Assembly: GCA_013112555.1 (NCBI GenBank)
Contig: JABFGK010000001.1
Coordinates: forward strand, 2,268,581 to 2,332,580
From: Planctomycetota bacterium
GTDB lineage: Bacteria > Planctomycetota > Phycisphaerae > Phycisphaerales > UBA5793
Direction of reading: 5' to 3'
Length of the DNA stretch: 64,000 nt
The position numbers were made by a program, and so were the translations under genes. Numbering within the stretch: position 1 is the stretch's first letter; each line of letters opens with the position of its first letter. The notes below the pieces were generated by a model. The model did no database searches and was not told where the DNA came from. It saw only the letters and a program-made list of their open reading frames with translations. This document shows positions 26,601 to 33,688 of this stretch, in pieces.

Positions 26601-27071
26601 GACCAGGTAGTCCCAACACTGCTCTATTGCCGTTCGGTTGTTGGAGCGGTCATGGTCAACGTGAACCGTCGGCCCCTTGAGTTCCACCACGGCAAGTGGT
26701 GTACCAGAATCGTTACCGTCATCGTCTGTGAAATGTCCTAGCACAGCATCAGGTGTTTGCATGCCAAAACTGCGGTGCTGTTCGAGATTCCACTCTTCGG
26801 CATTCTCCGCTGCACGGACGTAGCCAAGGGCCTGACCAAAGACTTCGTGTAGGAAATCCCCCTGTAGTTGAGTCTCTTTGAGTTTGAGCAGTCGGCCGGA
26901 GGTCTCAAAGTCCGCCCACTTGCAGAGTATGGCGTATGCCGCATCGGTCTCGGTATCGTCAAGTTGACGATCGTCGGCGGCTTCTCTCAAATAGCGCTCA
27001 AGTATGAGCCTGTCTGTCTTCGGCTGTCGCTCTGCCAGTGGGTTGTCGTTGAAGAGTCGCATATTGCTCAT
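23619..27071 (-). CDS. Type IIG restriction-modification enzyme (single chain, Eco57I-like)
   Basis: The protein is about 1150 residues. The N-terminal part has a PD-(D/E)xK-type nuclease pattern (TPDAVLGHF ... AVVELKGP, roughly residues 105-140). The central N6-adenine methyltransferase domain has motif I VDPACGSGAFLFQAY and motif IV CVIGNPPWERM. The C-terminal third is a target-recognition region (WIADDEVAK, FILEQLPV). One chain therefore cuts and methylates, a self-contained defence module. I chose the ATG at 27071 over 27119 because the extension (with CNCTEC) looks untranslated. It is convergent with the toxin-antitoxin pair and divergent from the unknown gene at 27304. The AT-richer composition than flanks points to recent transfer. 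It could also be a BREX-PglX-like methylase, but no other BREX genes are here. Confidence 0.85.
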   Translation of the reverse strand: MSNMRLFNDNPLAERQPKTDRLILERYLREAADDRQLDDTETDAAYAILCKWADFETSGRLLKLKETQLQGDFLHEVFGQALGYVRAAENAEEWNLEQHRSFGMQTPDAVLGHFTDDDGNDSGTPLAVVELKGPTVHVDHDRSNNRTAIEQCWDYLVNMPKDCRWGVVSNIVSFRLYERDSTRRAYEHFSLQSLRDKRIFRQFYVLFRPKGLIEGILNHPPRAIELLKKTDDRQRAVGDELYASYSRHRTNLIALLHIERGYSLDDAIEMAQRLFDRVMFIAFCEDRGLLSEKTIERAHGQLAGFSNVTNPRWQNFKALFRFVDAGSEDHGIPAYNGGLFATHAVDEIELPDEPWTNFFKTIGSYDFADEVNLDVLGHLFERSITELEKLKQSGLFGGSADKARAFAEMPQSAKRKRLGIYYTPPELTSLIVRYTVEELIEHRFNEASESFGENHDNAEYWSTALDILRNLKIVDPACGSGAFLFQAYNTLEQRYSEVIGHLERHGVSGARELHADVPHWILNGNLYGVDLSPEAVEITQLALWVRSATQQQSLATLSHNIVHGNSLVHDVTVHEAAFDWRERFPEVFNRDESGFDCVIGNPPWERMDLSEREFFSLPAPEIATATTGAKRRRLVSTLQKDNPALFQRFETVKSSIDAQRTYCHKSGEYPLTGKGRTNTCAAFAELALKLVAANGRVGLLTPSGIASDLTTKDFFTAIASTDRLIRLYDFENRTKRFFPDVDGRFKFCILNFGGAAYQAAAADFVFFVHRIEDLKDRARHVPLSSDDLMLLNPNTCTCPVFRSRRDARLSQDVYRRVPILCDKSRKGETGNPWGIRFRQGLFNQTSDSGLFREAVEVGKLGYKLDGNWFVHSRRKRVYLPLYEAKMVQMYDHRAASAMTEEGNWVRQGQTIGTSEAAHQNPELLCQPRYWIADDEVAKVVDERGYWLGYKRVTSATNTRTMIASMLPDVGFVNSMCLIEPDESVSPRLELCLAANLNAFVFDFLTRPKVHNVDINFFILEQLPVFAPDVYGAKCKWHKRTNLVTWISERVLKLSCTAEDMLPLAEACDFNTGSFKKAYNGQLHKWDAADRAQLMAELDAAFFMLYGIDRDDAEYILSTFKGIHENNPLLGQVSTAEHILDTYDLLCAHGH

Positions 27072-27303
27072 GTAGTGGCATTCGGTGCAGTTGCATGGGG
27101 CTACTGGGGTGAACCGCATCGGGGCGGGTCAGGGCAGGATTGTAGCACGTGTACGCACCAGTCATCGCCAGACACCAATACTGGACCGTATAATCCACCA
27201 GGAGGCCGGTAGGCCACCGGCTTTGCGGCATGGATCGGGGCGGCGGTTCGTACCTGTCCCGTGGTCCCGATCCTGCCGACCATCCGGAAGACAGGTAGAG
27301 CAC

Positions 27304-28935
27304 ATGACCACTCGTGACCAGTCAGGCGATGCGCCGACGCTCATTCGGCAAGCCTATGCACTTGTACGCTCGAATCCGGAAGCAATCACTGAGGCTGCCA
27401 GATGGCTGGATACGGAGTATTCAGTCCATGCGCTACGGCGGCGGAACCTACGCGCAGGCCGAATGGAGCGGGCAATCAAGGCACTCTCTGCTCACGGCTA
27501 CTCACAGGAGGAACTGTCACGGCACAGGCGGACTCTTGACCGCCTGCACCGACCGTCTCAACAGTCTGCATTTCGCGTTCTGTTGCCGGATGACCAATCA
27601 GACGGTATGCCGCTTGCGCGCCTGAGTGCGGCTCTTGTCGATACGGCAGCCGATCCGACTGTACTTGACCACACTTCCACACACGAAGTCCGACCACGAC
27701 AATGGGCCTGGCGCGTGCTGCTACTCGTGTGTCTGGCAACCGATGGGGATTCACACGAGTATCTAGCGGGGCACACCGCCTTTGCTTCGATTGGCTGGAC
27801 TGAGGCTGCAGACGGTGGACTTGGCCTGTGCATGGCCGACGTGTACGGGATCGCAGAGTGTGAGGAACCCTGGCACGGGATCATTCAGCGGGCCTTAGCA
27901 ATACTGGATGAATCGAGAGAGCATCCGGCAATAGATGACTTGCTGATCCACCTGGAGCAGTTTGTCGAGGATGAAGGCGGCACGTCATTCGCCACACTTC
28001 CCAAACACCTACTGGATGCCCGACTGCTCACGGTGGCTGACGCCGATGGCCTGATTGAGTTTGGCAAGCGGAACCACTGCAGGACTGGCAGCGGCGAGAA
28101 TGCCACACTGCACATCGAGAGCGGCTGGAGTTTCAACAGCGTCACCGGGCGTGCGATGAAGCCGATGGCCCACTTCATCAGTGAAGTACTGGAATACAAC
28201 GGCGATCCAGCGATAGCGGTGCATGTCAGACTGACTCCCAAAGGGAGGATAGAGGCTGCACGGGCAGTGCGGGAGCGTACCAGACCGGCACTCAGCACAG
28301 ACGAGCAGGAGAGACTACGGCGATCACTAATGCAGGCCCGTCAGCGCATTGCGGACATCGACTACAAGGCTATCGGAGGCACAGAAGCACACCGGCAACT
28401 CGAAATCCAGCAGCGGGCAGTTATGCGCATTGTCCAGTCCACATATCCTGCTGCCCCACTAGGCGGTCTTGCGGTCTTGGCCGGGGAGCGTGACTTATTG
28501 CCAGCATGGGAGAGTCTGTCTCGCAGACTTGAAGCGGATCATCCCGATGTGATGAGAGTGGATGATATCAGCGATGCCAGATTACCACTGCTAGGCGAGA
28601 ATCGGGCACTCCATATCAGTCCGCCTGATCGTATAGCCGTCTGGATCGAACATGCGCTTTCGGTGGTCGATGTATTGCTCGAACTGCTGGGGTGCGGCAC
28701 ACTCTCAGGTTCTGTAAACAGCGCAGCGGATCGAGATAGCGACTCGAAGTCTCCCCACAACAATTGGTATGACGCGACCTGGTACAAAGCGAAAGCAGGG
28801 ATTCCACCTGCTCGCCTACGCCAAGCAGCGCATGATGGACGCCTTCAAAAGCGAAAGCGCGGGCGTGCCAACTTATATCCTTACGGGGAGGTAAAGGCAC
28901 TCTGCCTTGCTGATTGGCCTGACAATCTTCCGTGA
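27304..28935 (+). CDS. Unknown 543-residue element protein with C-terminal winged-helix-like end
   Basis: I do not recognise this protein. It is helical for most of its length, has no signal or membrane segment, and contains no known catalytic motif that I can identify. The final 55 residues (YKAKAGIPPARLRQAAHDGR, then LQKRKRGRANLYPYGEVKAL) resemble the helix-turn-helix modules at the ends of planctomycete plasmid and phage proteins. Start at 27304 is preceded by ACAGGTAGAG. It is divergent from the restriction-modification gene with a 230-bp shared upstream region. Its stop codon lies inside the first copy of the iteron array, so it may bind those repeats and act as a replication initiator, or be a companion of the restriction enzyme. 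Confidence 0.6.
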   Translation: MTTRDQSGDAPTLIRQAYALVRSNPEAITEAARWLDTEYSVHALRRRNLRAGRMERAIKALSAHGYSQEELSRHRRTLDRLHRPSQQSAFRVLLPDDQSDGMPLARLSAALVDTAADPTVLDHTSTHEVRPRQWAWRVLLLVCLATDGDSHEYLAGHTAFASIGWTEAADGGLGLCMADVYGIAECEEPWHGIIQRALAILDESREHPAIDDLLIHLEQFVEDEGGTSFATLPKHLLDARLLTVADADGLIEFGKRNHCRTGSGENATLHIESGWSFNSVTGRAMKPMAHFISEVLEYNGDPAIAVHVRLTPKGRIEAARAVRERTRPALSTDEQERLRRSLMQARQRIADIDYKAIGGTEAHRQLEIQQRAVMRIVQSTYPAAPLGGLAVLAGERDLLPAWESLSRRLEADHPDVMRVDDISDARLPLLGENRALHISPPDRIAVWIEHALSVVDVLLELLGCGTLSGSVNSAADRDSDSKSPHNNWYDATWYKAKAGIPPARLRQAAHDGRLQKRKRGRANLYPYGEVKALCLADWPDNLP

Positions 28936-28980
28936 ATATCCGTGAGAATGCGTGAGCAAGCGTGAATGAGCGTGAGGGCA
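28931..28980. repeat. Five 10-bp direct repeats (iteron-like)
   Basis: CGTGA followed by A or G occurs at 28931, 28941, 28951, 28961 and 28971, exactly 10 bases apart, with variable filler. The consensus unit is CGTGARNNNS. The exact helical period places every copy on the same face of DNA. It is immediately upstream of the AlpA-like and primase-helicase genes. Candidate origin or cooperative operator. Confidence 0.75.
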
Positions 28981-29064
28981 GTTATTCCGGCCTTGCATGC
29001 TTTCATAGTGCTGTCATTATGCACGTGGCCGATGGTGGCCAATGCTGAAATGACAGGACTTACT

Positions 29065-29289
29065 ATGGCGAGCAAGCAACAAAGCGAACAACAGTTAATC
29101 ACTCTTCGACAAGCGGCCGAACTCTGCGGGGTAGGGAAACGCAGTTTCTGGCGGTACAGCAACTCCGGCCGGGCACCGCGACCCGTGCGACTGACGGCGC
29201 GATGCGTGCGCTGGCGACGGGCTGAAATCGAATCTTGGATCGAGCGCGGCTGCCCCGATCTGCGGACCGTGCCGAACAACAAGCACTGA
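29065..29289 (+). CDS. AlpA-like excisionase-family regulator
   Basis: The protein is 74 residues with a winged helix-turn-helix of the AlpA/HTH_17 type (LITLRQAAELCGVGKRSFWR followed by GRAPRPVRL and RWRRAEIESWIERG). AGGA lies seven bases before the ATG. A longer frame to 28966 would run through a hydrophobic stretch inside the repeat region and is unlikely. In satellites and prophages such proteins activate excision or early genes. Gene order (repeats, AlpA, primase-helicase) supports that role here. Confidence 0.85.
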   Translation: MASKQQSEQQLITLRQAAELCGVGKRSFWRYSNSGRAPRPVRLTARCVRWRRAEIESWIERGCPDLRTVPNNKH

Positions 29290-29353
29290 CATTGAGAAAC
29301 GCGACATTCCCACACCTGGCCGGGCCGGGAGTGTCGCGTATGGAGTTATTGCA

Positions 29354-31519
29354 ATGTCAGCGATGAACCGCATTATAGAAGCGCTCCGTTCGCACGGCTG
29401 CGATCCGAAGCCGCGCGGCAGAGGGTACAGAGCGCGATGCCCTGCGCACGATGACCGCAATCCGAGTCTCGACGTGGACGAAGGCGATGAGGGTCGCGTG
29501 CTGATGACCTGTCGGGCCGGATGTGATAACAAACACATTGTCGCCAAAATCGGAAAGACAATGGCCGACCTGATGCCGGATCATCAGGGAGGAACGAGCG
29601 GCAACACCCGGAGGACGGCCACCAAAGCGAAGCGCCCATTCGATACGCTTGAAGCGGCCATCCAAGCCGGCGAGCGATCGACAAAGGGCACGCACGCTGC
29701 CACATACATATACAAAGCGCGGGAGGGTTCGGTTGTTGGCGCGGTGGTCCGGTTCGATCTGCCGACACCTGGGGGTGAGAAGCAGACTAAGACGTTTCGA
29801 CCGTTTCACTTTGTACAGGAAGGCTGGCGATTCGGCGACCCGCATGGGGGCTTCCCGCTATACCGGCTGCATTTACTTGCACGGGATGGCAGTAGGCGCG
29901 TTGACTTATTTGAGGGGGAGAAGTGCGCCGATGCAGCAGCCGAAATCGGCTTGAACTCCACGAGCATCGCGCACGGCGCGCGGGGCATCAAGACTACCGA
30001 CCTATCACCCCTGACAGAGCAAACTGTGTACCTGTGGCCAGACCATGACAAGGCTGGGGAAGCGTGGGCGCAGGAGTTGGCGGCGGCACTGAGGGACATC
30101 GGCTGCAAAGTCTACATTTGCCGTATACCCGGCCTTCCGGACAAGGGCGATATCGTGGACGCGCTCGGCGTTGATGGGCCGTGGCATGATCTGGACGCGG
30201 CGGAATGCCGGGAACTGATGGGAGCGATCGTAGAGGCTGCGCCTGTGTGGAGAGCACCCGAAGGCGCAAGGGATACCGCCAGATCAGCAGCAACTACCAC
30301 GGGTCTGGGACTGAGGGCAAAGCCGATGAGCGAGATCGAACCTGCACCGGTGATGTGGCTATGGCCAGACCGTATCCCACTTGCAAAGGTCTCCATCTTT
30401 GCGGGGGAGCCTGGGAAGAACAAAAGCACTATCGCGCTCGACATTGCGGCGCGTGTATCGACAGGCTGCGGCTGGCCAGACGCGCAGGGTGTGACATACG
30501 AACCCGGAAGCGTGCTGCTTATATCGGCAGAAGATGGAGCAGCGGACACGATTCGACCGCGACTCGATCTGGCGGGTGCCGACGTATCGCGAATCAAGTG
30601 GGTAGAGGGAACCGATGCAATCCCGCCATTCGACCCGGAGCAGGCAGTCAAGCCAGAACCCGAACTCAGGCCATTCGACATTTCGCAGGACATCGCAGAC
30701 CTGGAGCAGACCATCAGCAACACACCTAACTGTCGGCTCGTGTTACTTGACCCGATTGGTGCGTTCCTTGGCGACAGTACGAACTCGCACCGCGATGCCG
30801 ACGTTCGACGATTGCTACACCCGCTGTCCATGCTGGCCGAACGTACCGGCGTAGCGGTTGTGGCCATCATGCACTTTCGGAAGTCCGGCGGATCGGGCGT
30901 TCATGCAGTCCAAGGAAGCATTGCGTGGACGGCAGCGGCGCGTGCTGTCTGGGGCTTTATGGAGGACTTTGATAACCCGCACTTGGGCCGCCTGATGCTC
31001 CCGATGAAGATGAATCTGGCACGCGACACGAACGGCCTGGGCTGTCGAATAGAGAGCGGCGACAACGGTCATCCGTACATCGAGTGGTATCCGGTTCCGG
31101 TGGAAATGACCTATGACGAAGCAATGGCCGAAGCAGCACGGTTGCAAGCAGAGACCGAACGAAGAGCACCGGGGCCGGTACCGGAAGCGCTGAACACGGC
31201 GGTCTCGTGGCTGGAGGATGCCCTGGCCGATGGGCCACGACAGGTACGGGAGATAGAGGGAGTGGCCAAGACAGCAGGAATCAGCGAGGGCACCCTGAAG
31301 CGAGCACGGCGAAAACTCAACGTCATATCTGAACCCGGTGCCGGGCGCATCTATTGGATGCGAATGCCGGAGCAGGTGGAGCAGGATTCACCAGAACACG
31401 AACGACCTGCGCAACCTGCGCCATGTGATCTGTACACGACGTCGGAACCTGCGCCACCTGTCGCGGAAAACCCTACTAACGGCAGCGAAAGCAAAGGTGG
31501 ATCAGGTTGTACAAGTTAA
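29354..31519 (+). CDS. Primase-helicase (zinc finger, TOPRIM, RepA-like ATPase)
   Basis: The protein is 721 residues. A DnaG-type zinc finger lies at about 25-60 (ARCPAHDDRNPSL, MTCRAGC). A TOPRIM domain spans about 175-260, with LFEGEKCADAA and LWPDHDKAG. A RepA/DnaB-like hexameric ATPase follows from about 330, with Walker A G351-EPGKNKS358 and Walker B-like LVLLDPIGAFLGD. A winged-helix-like region (about 610-670) and a low-complexity tail end it. GGAG lies nine bases before the ATG. It should prime and unwind element DNA, consistent with autonomous replication after excision. Confidence 0.88.
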   Translation: MSAMNRIIEALRSHGCDPKPRGRGYRARCPAHDDRNPSLDVDEGDEGRVLMTCRAGCDNKHIVAKIGKTMADLMPDHQGGTSGNTRRTATKAKRPFDTLEAAIQAGERSTKGTHAATYIYKAREGSVVGAVVRFDLPTPGGEKQTKTFRPFHFVQEGWRFGDPHGGFPLYRLHLLARDGSRRVDLFEGEKCADAAAEIGLNSTSIAHGARGIKTTDLSPLTEQTVYLWPDHDKAGEAWAQELAAALRDIGCKVYICRIPGLPDKGDIVDALGVDGPWHDLDAAECRELMGAIVEAAPVWRAPEGARDTARSAATTTGLGLRAKPMSEIEPAPVMWLWPDRIPLAKVSIFAGEPGKNKSTIALDIAARVSTGCGWPDAQGVTYEPGSVLLISAEDGAADTIRPRLDLAGADVSRIKWVEGTDAIPPFDPEQAVKPEPELRPFDISQDIADLEQTISNTPNCRLVLLDPIGAFLGDSTNSHRDADVRRLLHPLSMLAERTGVAVVAIMHFRKSGGSGVHAVQGSIAWTAAARAVWGFMEDFDNPHLGRLMLPMKMNLARDTNGLGCRIESGDNGHPYIEWYPVPVEMTYDEAMAEAARLQAETERRAPGPVPEALNTAVSWLEDALADGPRQVREIEGVAKTAGISEGTLKRARRKLNVISEPGAGRIYWMRMPEQVEQDSPEHERPAQPAPCDLYTTSEPAPPVAENPTNGSESKGGSGCTS

Positions 31520-31708
31520 TTCTGCTGTAGGGAACATGCACGACTAAGCCAGAGGGGGAGGGGTGAAACCTGAGGGACGCGCCCGTAGACCGACGCCTAC
31601 AGCAATTTTTTTCATGTCATGGGTTCGACGGCCACGAGCCAGTAGGCCCACGCTGAGCCGATCGACGGGCAGGTAGTCCACCAGCAGACACGACCCTAAA
31701 CCCGGCCA

Positions 31709-31724
31709 CTTGTCAGCGGACAAG
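31709..31724. promoter_or_regulatory. Inverted repeat upstream of the XRE regulator
   Basis: CTTGTC-AGCG-GACAAG is a perfect 6-bp inverted repeat 20 bases before the XRE regulator start. It could be its operator or a hairpin in the leader. The remainder of 31520-31743 has a T7 run after a weak hairpin (about 31580-31613), possibly ending the primase transcript. Confidence 0.4.
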
Positions 31725-31743
31725 GGACGGCCTACGATGAAGC

Positions 31744-31968
31744 ATGACACAGATCGAGGAAACACTGATAGCGGCCATCGAATCGAGCGGGCAGAGCCGG
31801 TACAAGATCGCTCAAGGCAGCGGAGTGTCCGAAGGCGTCCTGAGCCGTTTCGTGAACCGGCAGCGCAGCATCACGATCGAGACGGCGGAGCGGCTGGCTG
31901 CGTACCTGGAACTGACCATCGACATTCACCCGGCCGGGAAGTCCGGCCGGAAGCGTAAGGGACGGTGA
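31744..31968 (+). CDS. XRE-family regulator next to the integrase
   Basis: The protein is 74 residues. A lambda-repressor-like helix-turn-helix fills it (SRYKIAQGSGVSEGVLSRFV followed by NRQRSITIETAERLAAYL), with a basic tail (GKSGRKRKGR). Its stop lies three bases before the integrase ATG, so the two are co-transcribed. It likely regulates integrase expression, as Cro/CI or Rpr-like regulators do. Confidence 0.88.
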   Translation: MTQIEETLIAAIESSGQSRYKIAQGSGVSEGVLSRFVNRQRSITIETAERLAAYLELTIDIHPAGKSGRKRKGR

Positions 31969-31971
31969 TCT

Positions 31972-33426
31972 ATGGCGAGCGTGTACCGACGAACAGGCAA
32001 GCGCGTCTATTCCGTGGCATGGATCGACGAAAACGGCAAGCGGGCTACGAAGGCCGCAGGCACCACCGACAAGCGGGCTGCACGAGAATTGGCACAGAAA
32101 CTCGAAGCCGATGCCATGCTCAGACGGCGGGGGATCATCGACTCCGGGGCTGAGCGCATGTCCAAGCAGGAGAGGCAGCCCATTGCCGACCACGTGGGAG
32201 CATATGAGACAGCACTGAAGGCCAAGGGCAATTGCAGAAAGCACATCAAGACCACTGTGCAGTACGTGCGTAAAGCACTGGAATCGTGCGCCTTCAAGTC
32301 GGCAGGCGATATCGAGCCATCGGCGGCCACTGCCTACATACGAACGCTGCAGGATTCCGGCCTGAGCACCCGAACCTGCAATGCTCGACTCCGGGCACTC
32401 AAATCGTTCACCCGCTGGCTGTGGCGCAATCGCAAGGTACGGGTCGATCCGCTTGTTTCGGTGTCGCTGGACGTTGCCGGAGAGCGCACAGGACGAAGGC
32501 TAGAGCGTAGGGCGTTTACCGATATTGAACTGAACTGGCTCATTCGAGCGGCTGCGCAGGGGAACACGTACCGGAAAATGTCCGGAGCGGATCGGGCCAT
32601 GATGTACCGGCTGGCGGTACAGACCGGCTTCAGGGTGTCCGAACTCGGATCGCTCAAGGTGTCGAGTTTCAACCTGGACGGCAATCCTCCGACAGTGACC
32701 ATACAGGCGGCCTACTCGAAAAGGCGCAGAACCGATGTGCAACCGATCCGGCCGGACTTTGCTGACGAACTGGCGGGCTGGCTGCAGGACAAGCCATCAG
32801 ACGGGCCGGTATTCCAGTTGCCCGGCAAGCCGCATGTCATGTTCAAGGCGGACCTGAGCCAAGCACGGGCCATGTGGATCACAGAGACAGACGATCAGGC
32901 CGAACGGAATCGGCGTGAGCAGTCAGACACTCTGCGGGCACTCGATTCGGCTGGCCGACGGCTTGACCTGCACGGCTTGCGGCACACGTTCATATCCCGA
33001 ATCGTACAGGGGGGTGCATCGGCAAGGACAGCGATGGAACTGGCCAGACACTCCACACCGACATTGACCATCGCCCGCTACTCGCACGCTCGAATCCACG
33101 ATCTGACGGCCGCACTTGACGGCCTGCCGGGAGTGCCGACACGACCGGGCACCGAATCACAGGCCGAACCCATGCGAGCGACAGGCACATCTGACGCTAC
33201 TTGTCATGTGACAGCGCAGCGCAAAGCGCAGCGCGCCCCGTACCAGACCCGGCCGGACCGGGCCGATACTGGCGCGTCGGACAACCTCCGGCTGAGCGGG
33301 GCAAACCACGATAGCACTCGTGAAAACAGCGGTTTTTCGCAGGATTCATGCGGAAAAAAGAAACAGCCACCGTCCGGATTCGAACCGGAGACCTGCAGAT
33401 TACAAATCAGCCGCTCTACCAACTGA
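31972..33426 (+). CDS. int: Tyrosine integrase whose 3' end crosses the attachment site
   Basis: This is a 484-residue recombinase in the integrated state. An Arm-type N-terminus is followed by a SAM-like core-binding domain (about 70-155), then the catalytic domain with R221 (TGFRVSEL), H334-G-L-R337 (HGLRHTF), H360 (ARHST) and nucleophile Y370 (ARYSH). After the tyrosine come about 100 low-complexity residues, and then the frame enters the 57-bp repeat (KKKQPPSGFEPETCRLQI). It ends five codons later inside the tRNA antisense. In the excised circle the frame would continue through 21506-21709, giving 546 residues. The start at 31972 follows the XRE gene by three bases. It catalyses integration into tRNA-Thr. 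Confidence 0.92.
   Translation: MASVYRRTGKRVYSVAWIDENGKRATKAAGTTDKRAARELAQKLEADAMLRRRGIIDSGAERMSKQERQPIADHVGAYETALKAKGNCRKHIKTTVQYVRKALESCAFKSAGDIEPSAATAYIRTLQDSGLSTRTCNARLRALKSFTRWLWRNRKVRVDPLVSVSLDVAGERTGRRLERRAFTDIELNWLIRAAAQGNTYRKMSGADRAMMYRLAVQTGFRVSELGSLKVSSFNLDGNPPTVTIQAAYSKRRRTDVQPIRPDFADELAGWLQDKPSDGPVFQLPGKPHVMFKADLSQARAMWITETDDQAERNRREQSDTLRALDSAGRRLDLHGLRHTFISRIVQGGASARTAMELARHSTPTLTIARYSHARIHDLTAALDGLPGVPTRPGTESQAEPMRATGTSDATCHVTAQRKAQRAPYQTRPDRADTGASDNLRLSGANHDSTRENSGFSQDSCGKKKQPPSGFEPETCRLQISRSTN
33211..33237 (+). promoter_or_regulatory. Candidate integrase arm-binding site (right)
   Basis: ACAGCGC-AGCGCAAAGCGCAG is itself a near-tandem repeat of GCGCAGCGCA. It matches 21561-21586 in the same orientation, 116 bases from the attachment repeat and inside the integrase coding region. 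Confidence 0.35.
33353..33409. repeat. Right attachment site (attR)
   Basis: A perfect 57-bp copy of 21450-21506. It overlaps the 3' half of the intact tRNA-Thr (through the anticodon loop) and 12 bases beyond the tRNA 3' end. It also encodes the end of the integrase on the opposite strand. Confidence 0.92.
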
Positions 33427-33437
33427 GCTACGGTGGC
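33365..33437 (-). tRNA. tRNA-Thr (anticodon TGT)
   Basis: The 73-nt cloverleaf has acceptor GCCACCG/CGGTGGC, D arm GCTC-AGTTGGTA-GAGC, anticodon loop TTTGTAA (anticodon TGT) and T arm TCCGG-TTCGAAT-CCGGA. CCA is not encoded. The anticodon stem GCTGA/TCTGC has a central T-T mismatch. The 3' half lies inside the attachment repeat, so the gene is a chimera of chromosomal 5' half and element-supplied 3' half. Confidence 0.93.
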
Positions 33438-33688
33438 AATGAAGAACACGCAGCAGACAGGCGATGCCTGCTGCCCGCCCGGCATTCTACTCCCCCCACT
33501 GCCGACGGGCCGCGATCGATCGCGCGCGCCTCCCCCCACCCCCCGGCCGGTTGCGTTGGCCACGATGATAGCCGCACTGCTGCCTGACGCCAGCCATGCC
33601 CGCCTCCCAACCGGGTACAATCCGGGACCATCACACGACAGCGAACAACCCGGCGTGCCGGGATAGCAACGATGAATCGAGGAGTGCC

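Larger units (their letters stand above)
21450..33409. mobile_element. Integrative element in tRNA-Thr, satellite-like, with defence cargo
   Basis: The element is about 11.9 kb between perfect 57-bp repeats. The intact tRNA is kept at the right end next to the integrase. Gene order: integrase tail (21506), DUF5681-like protein, small zinc-ribbon protein, toxin-antitoxin pair, type IIG restriction-modification enzyme (opposite strand), unknown protein, iteron array, AlpA-like regulator, primase-helicase, XRE regulator, integrase. There are no structural phage genes and no conjugation genes. The 22.4-27.1 kb part is visibly more AT-rich than the rest, indicating separate acquisition of the defence cargo. 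Confidence 0.88.

Noticed and set aside
23619..27071. Part of a BREX or DISARM system
   Set aside because: The methylase resembles PglX-type proteins in part, but no pglZ, brxC, brxL, drm or helicase genes are present; the N-terminal nuclease pattern fits a stand-alone type IIG enzyme.
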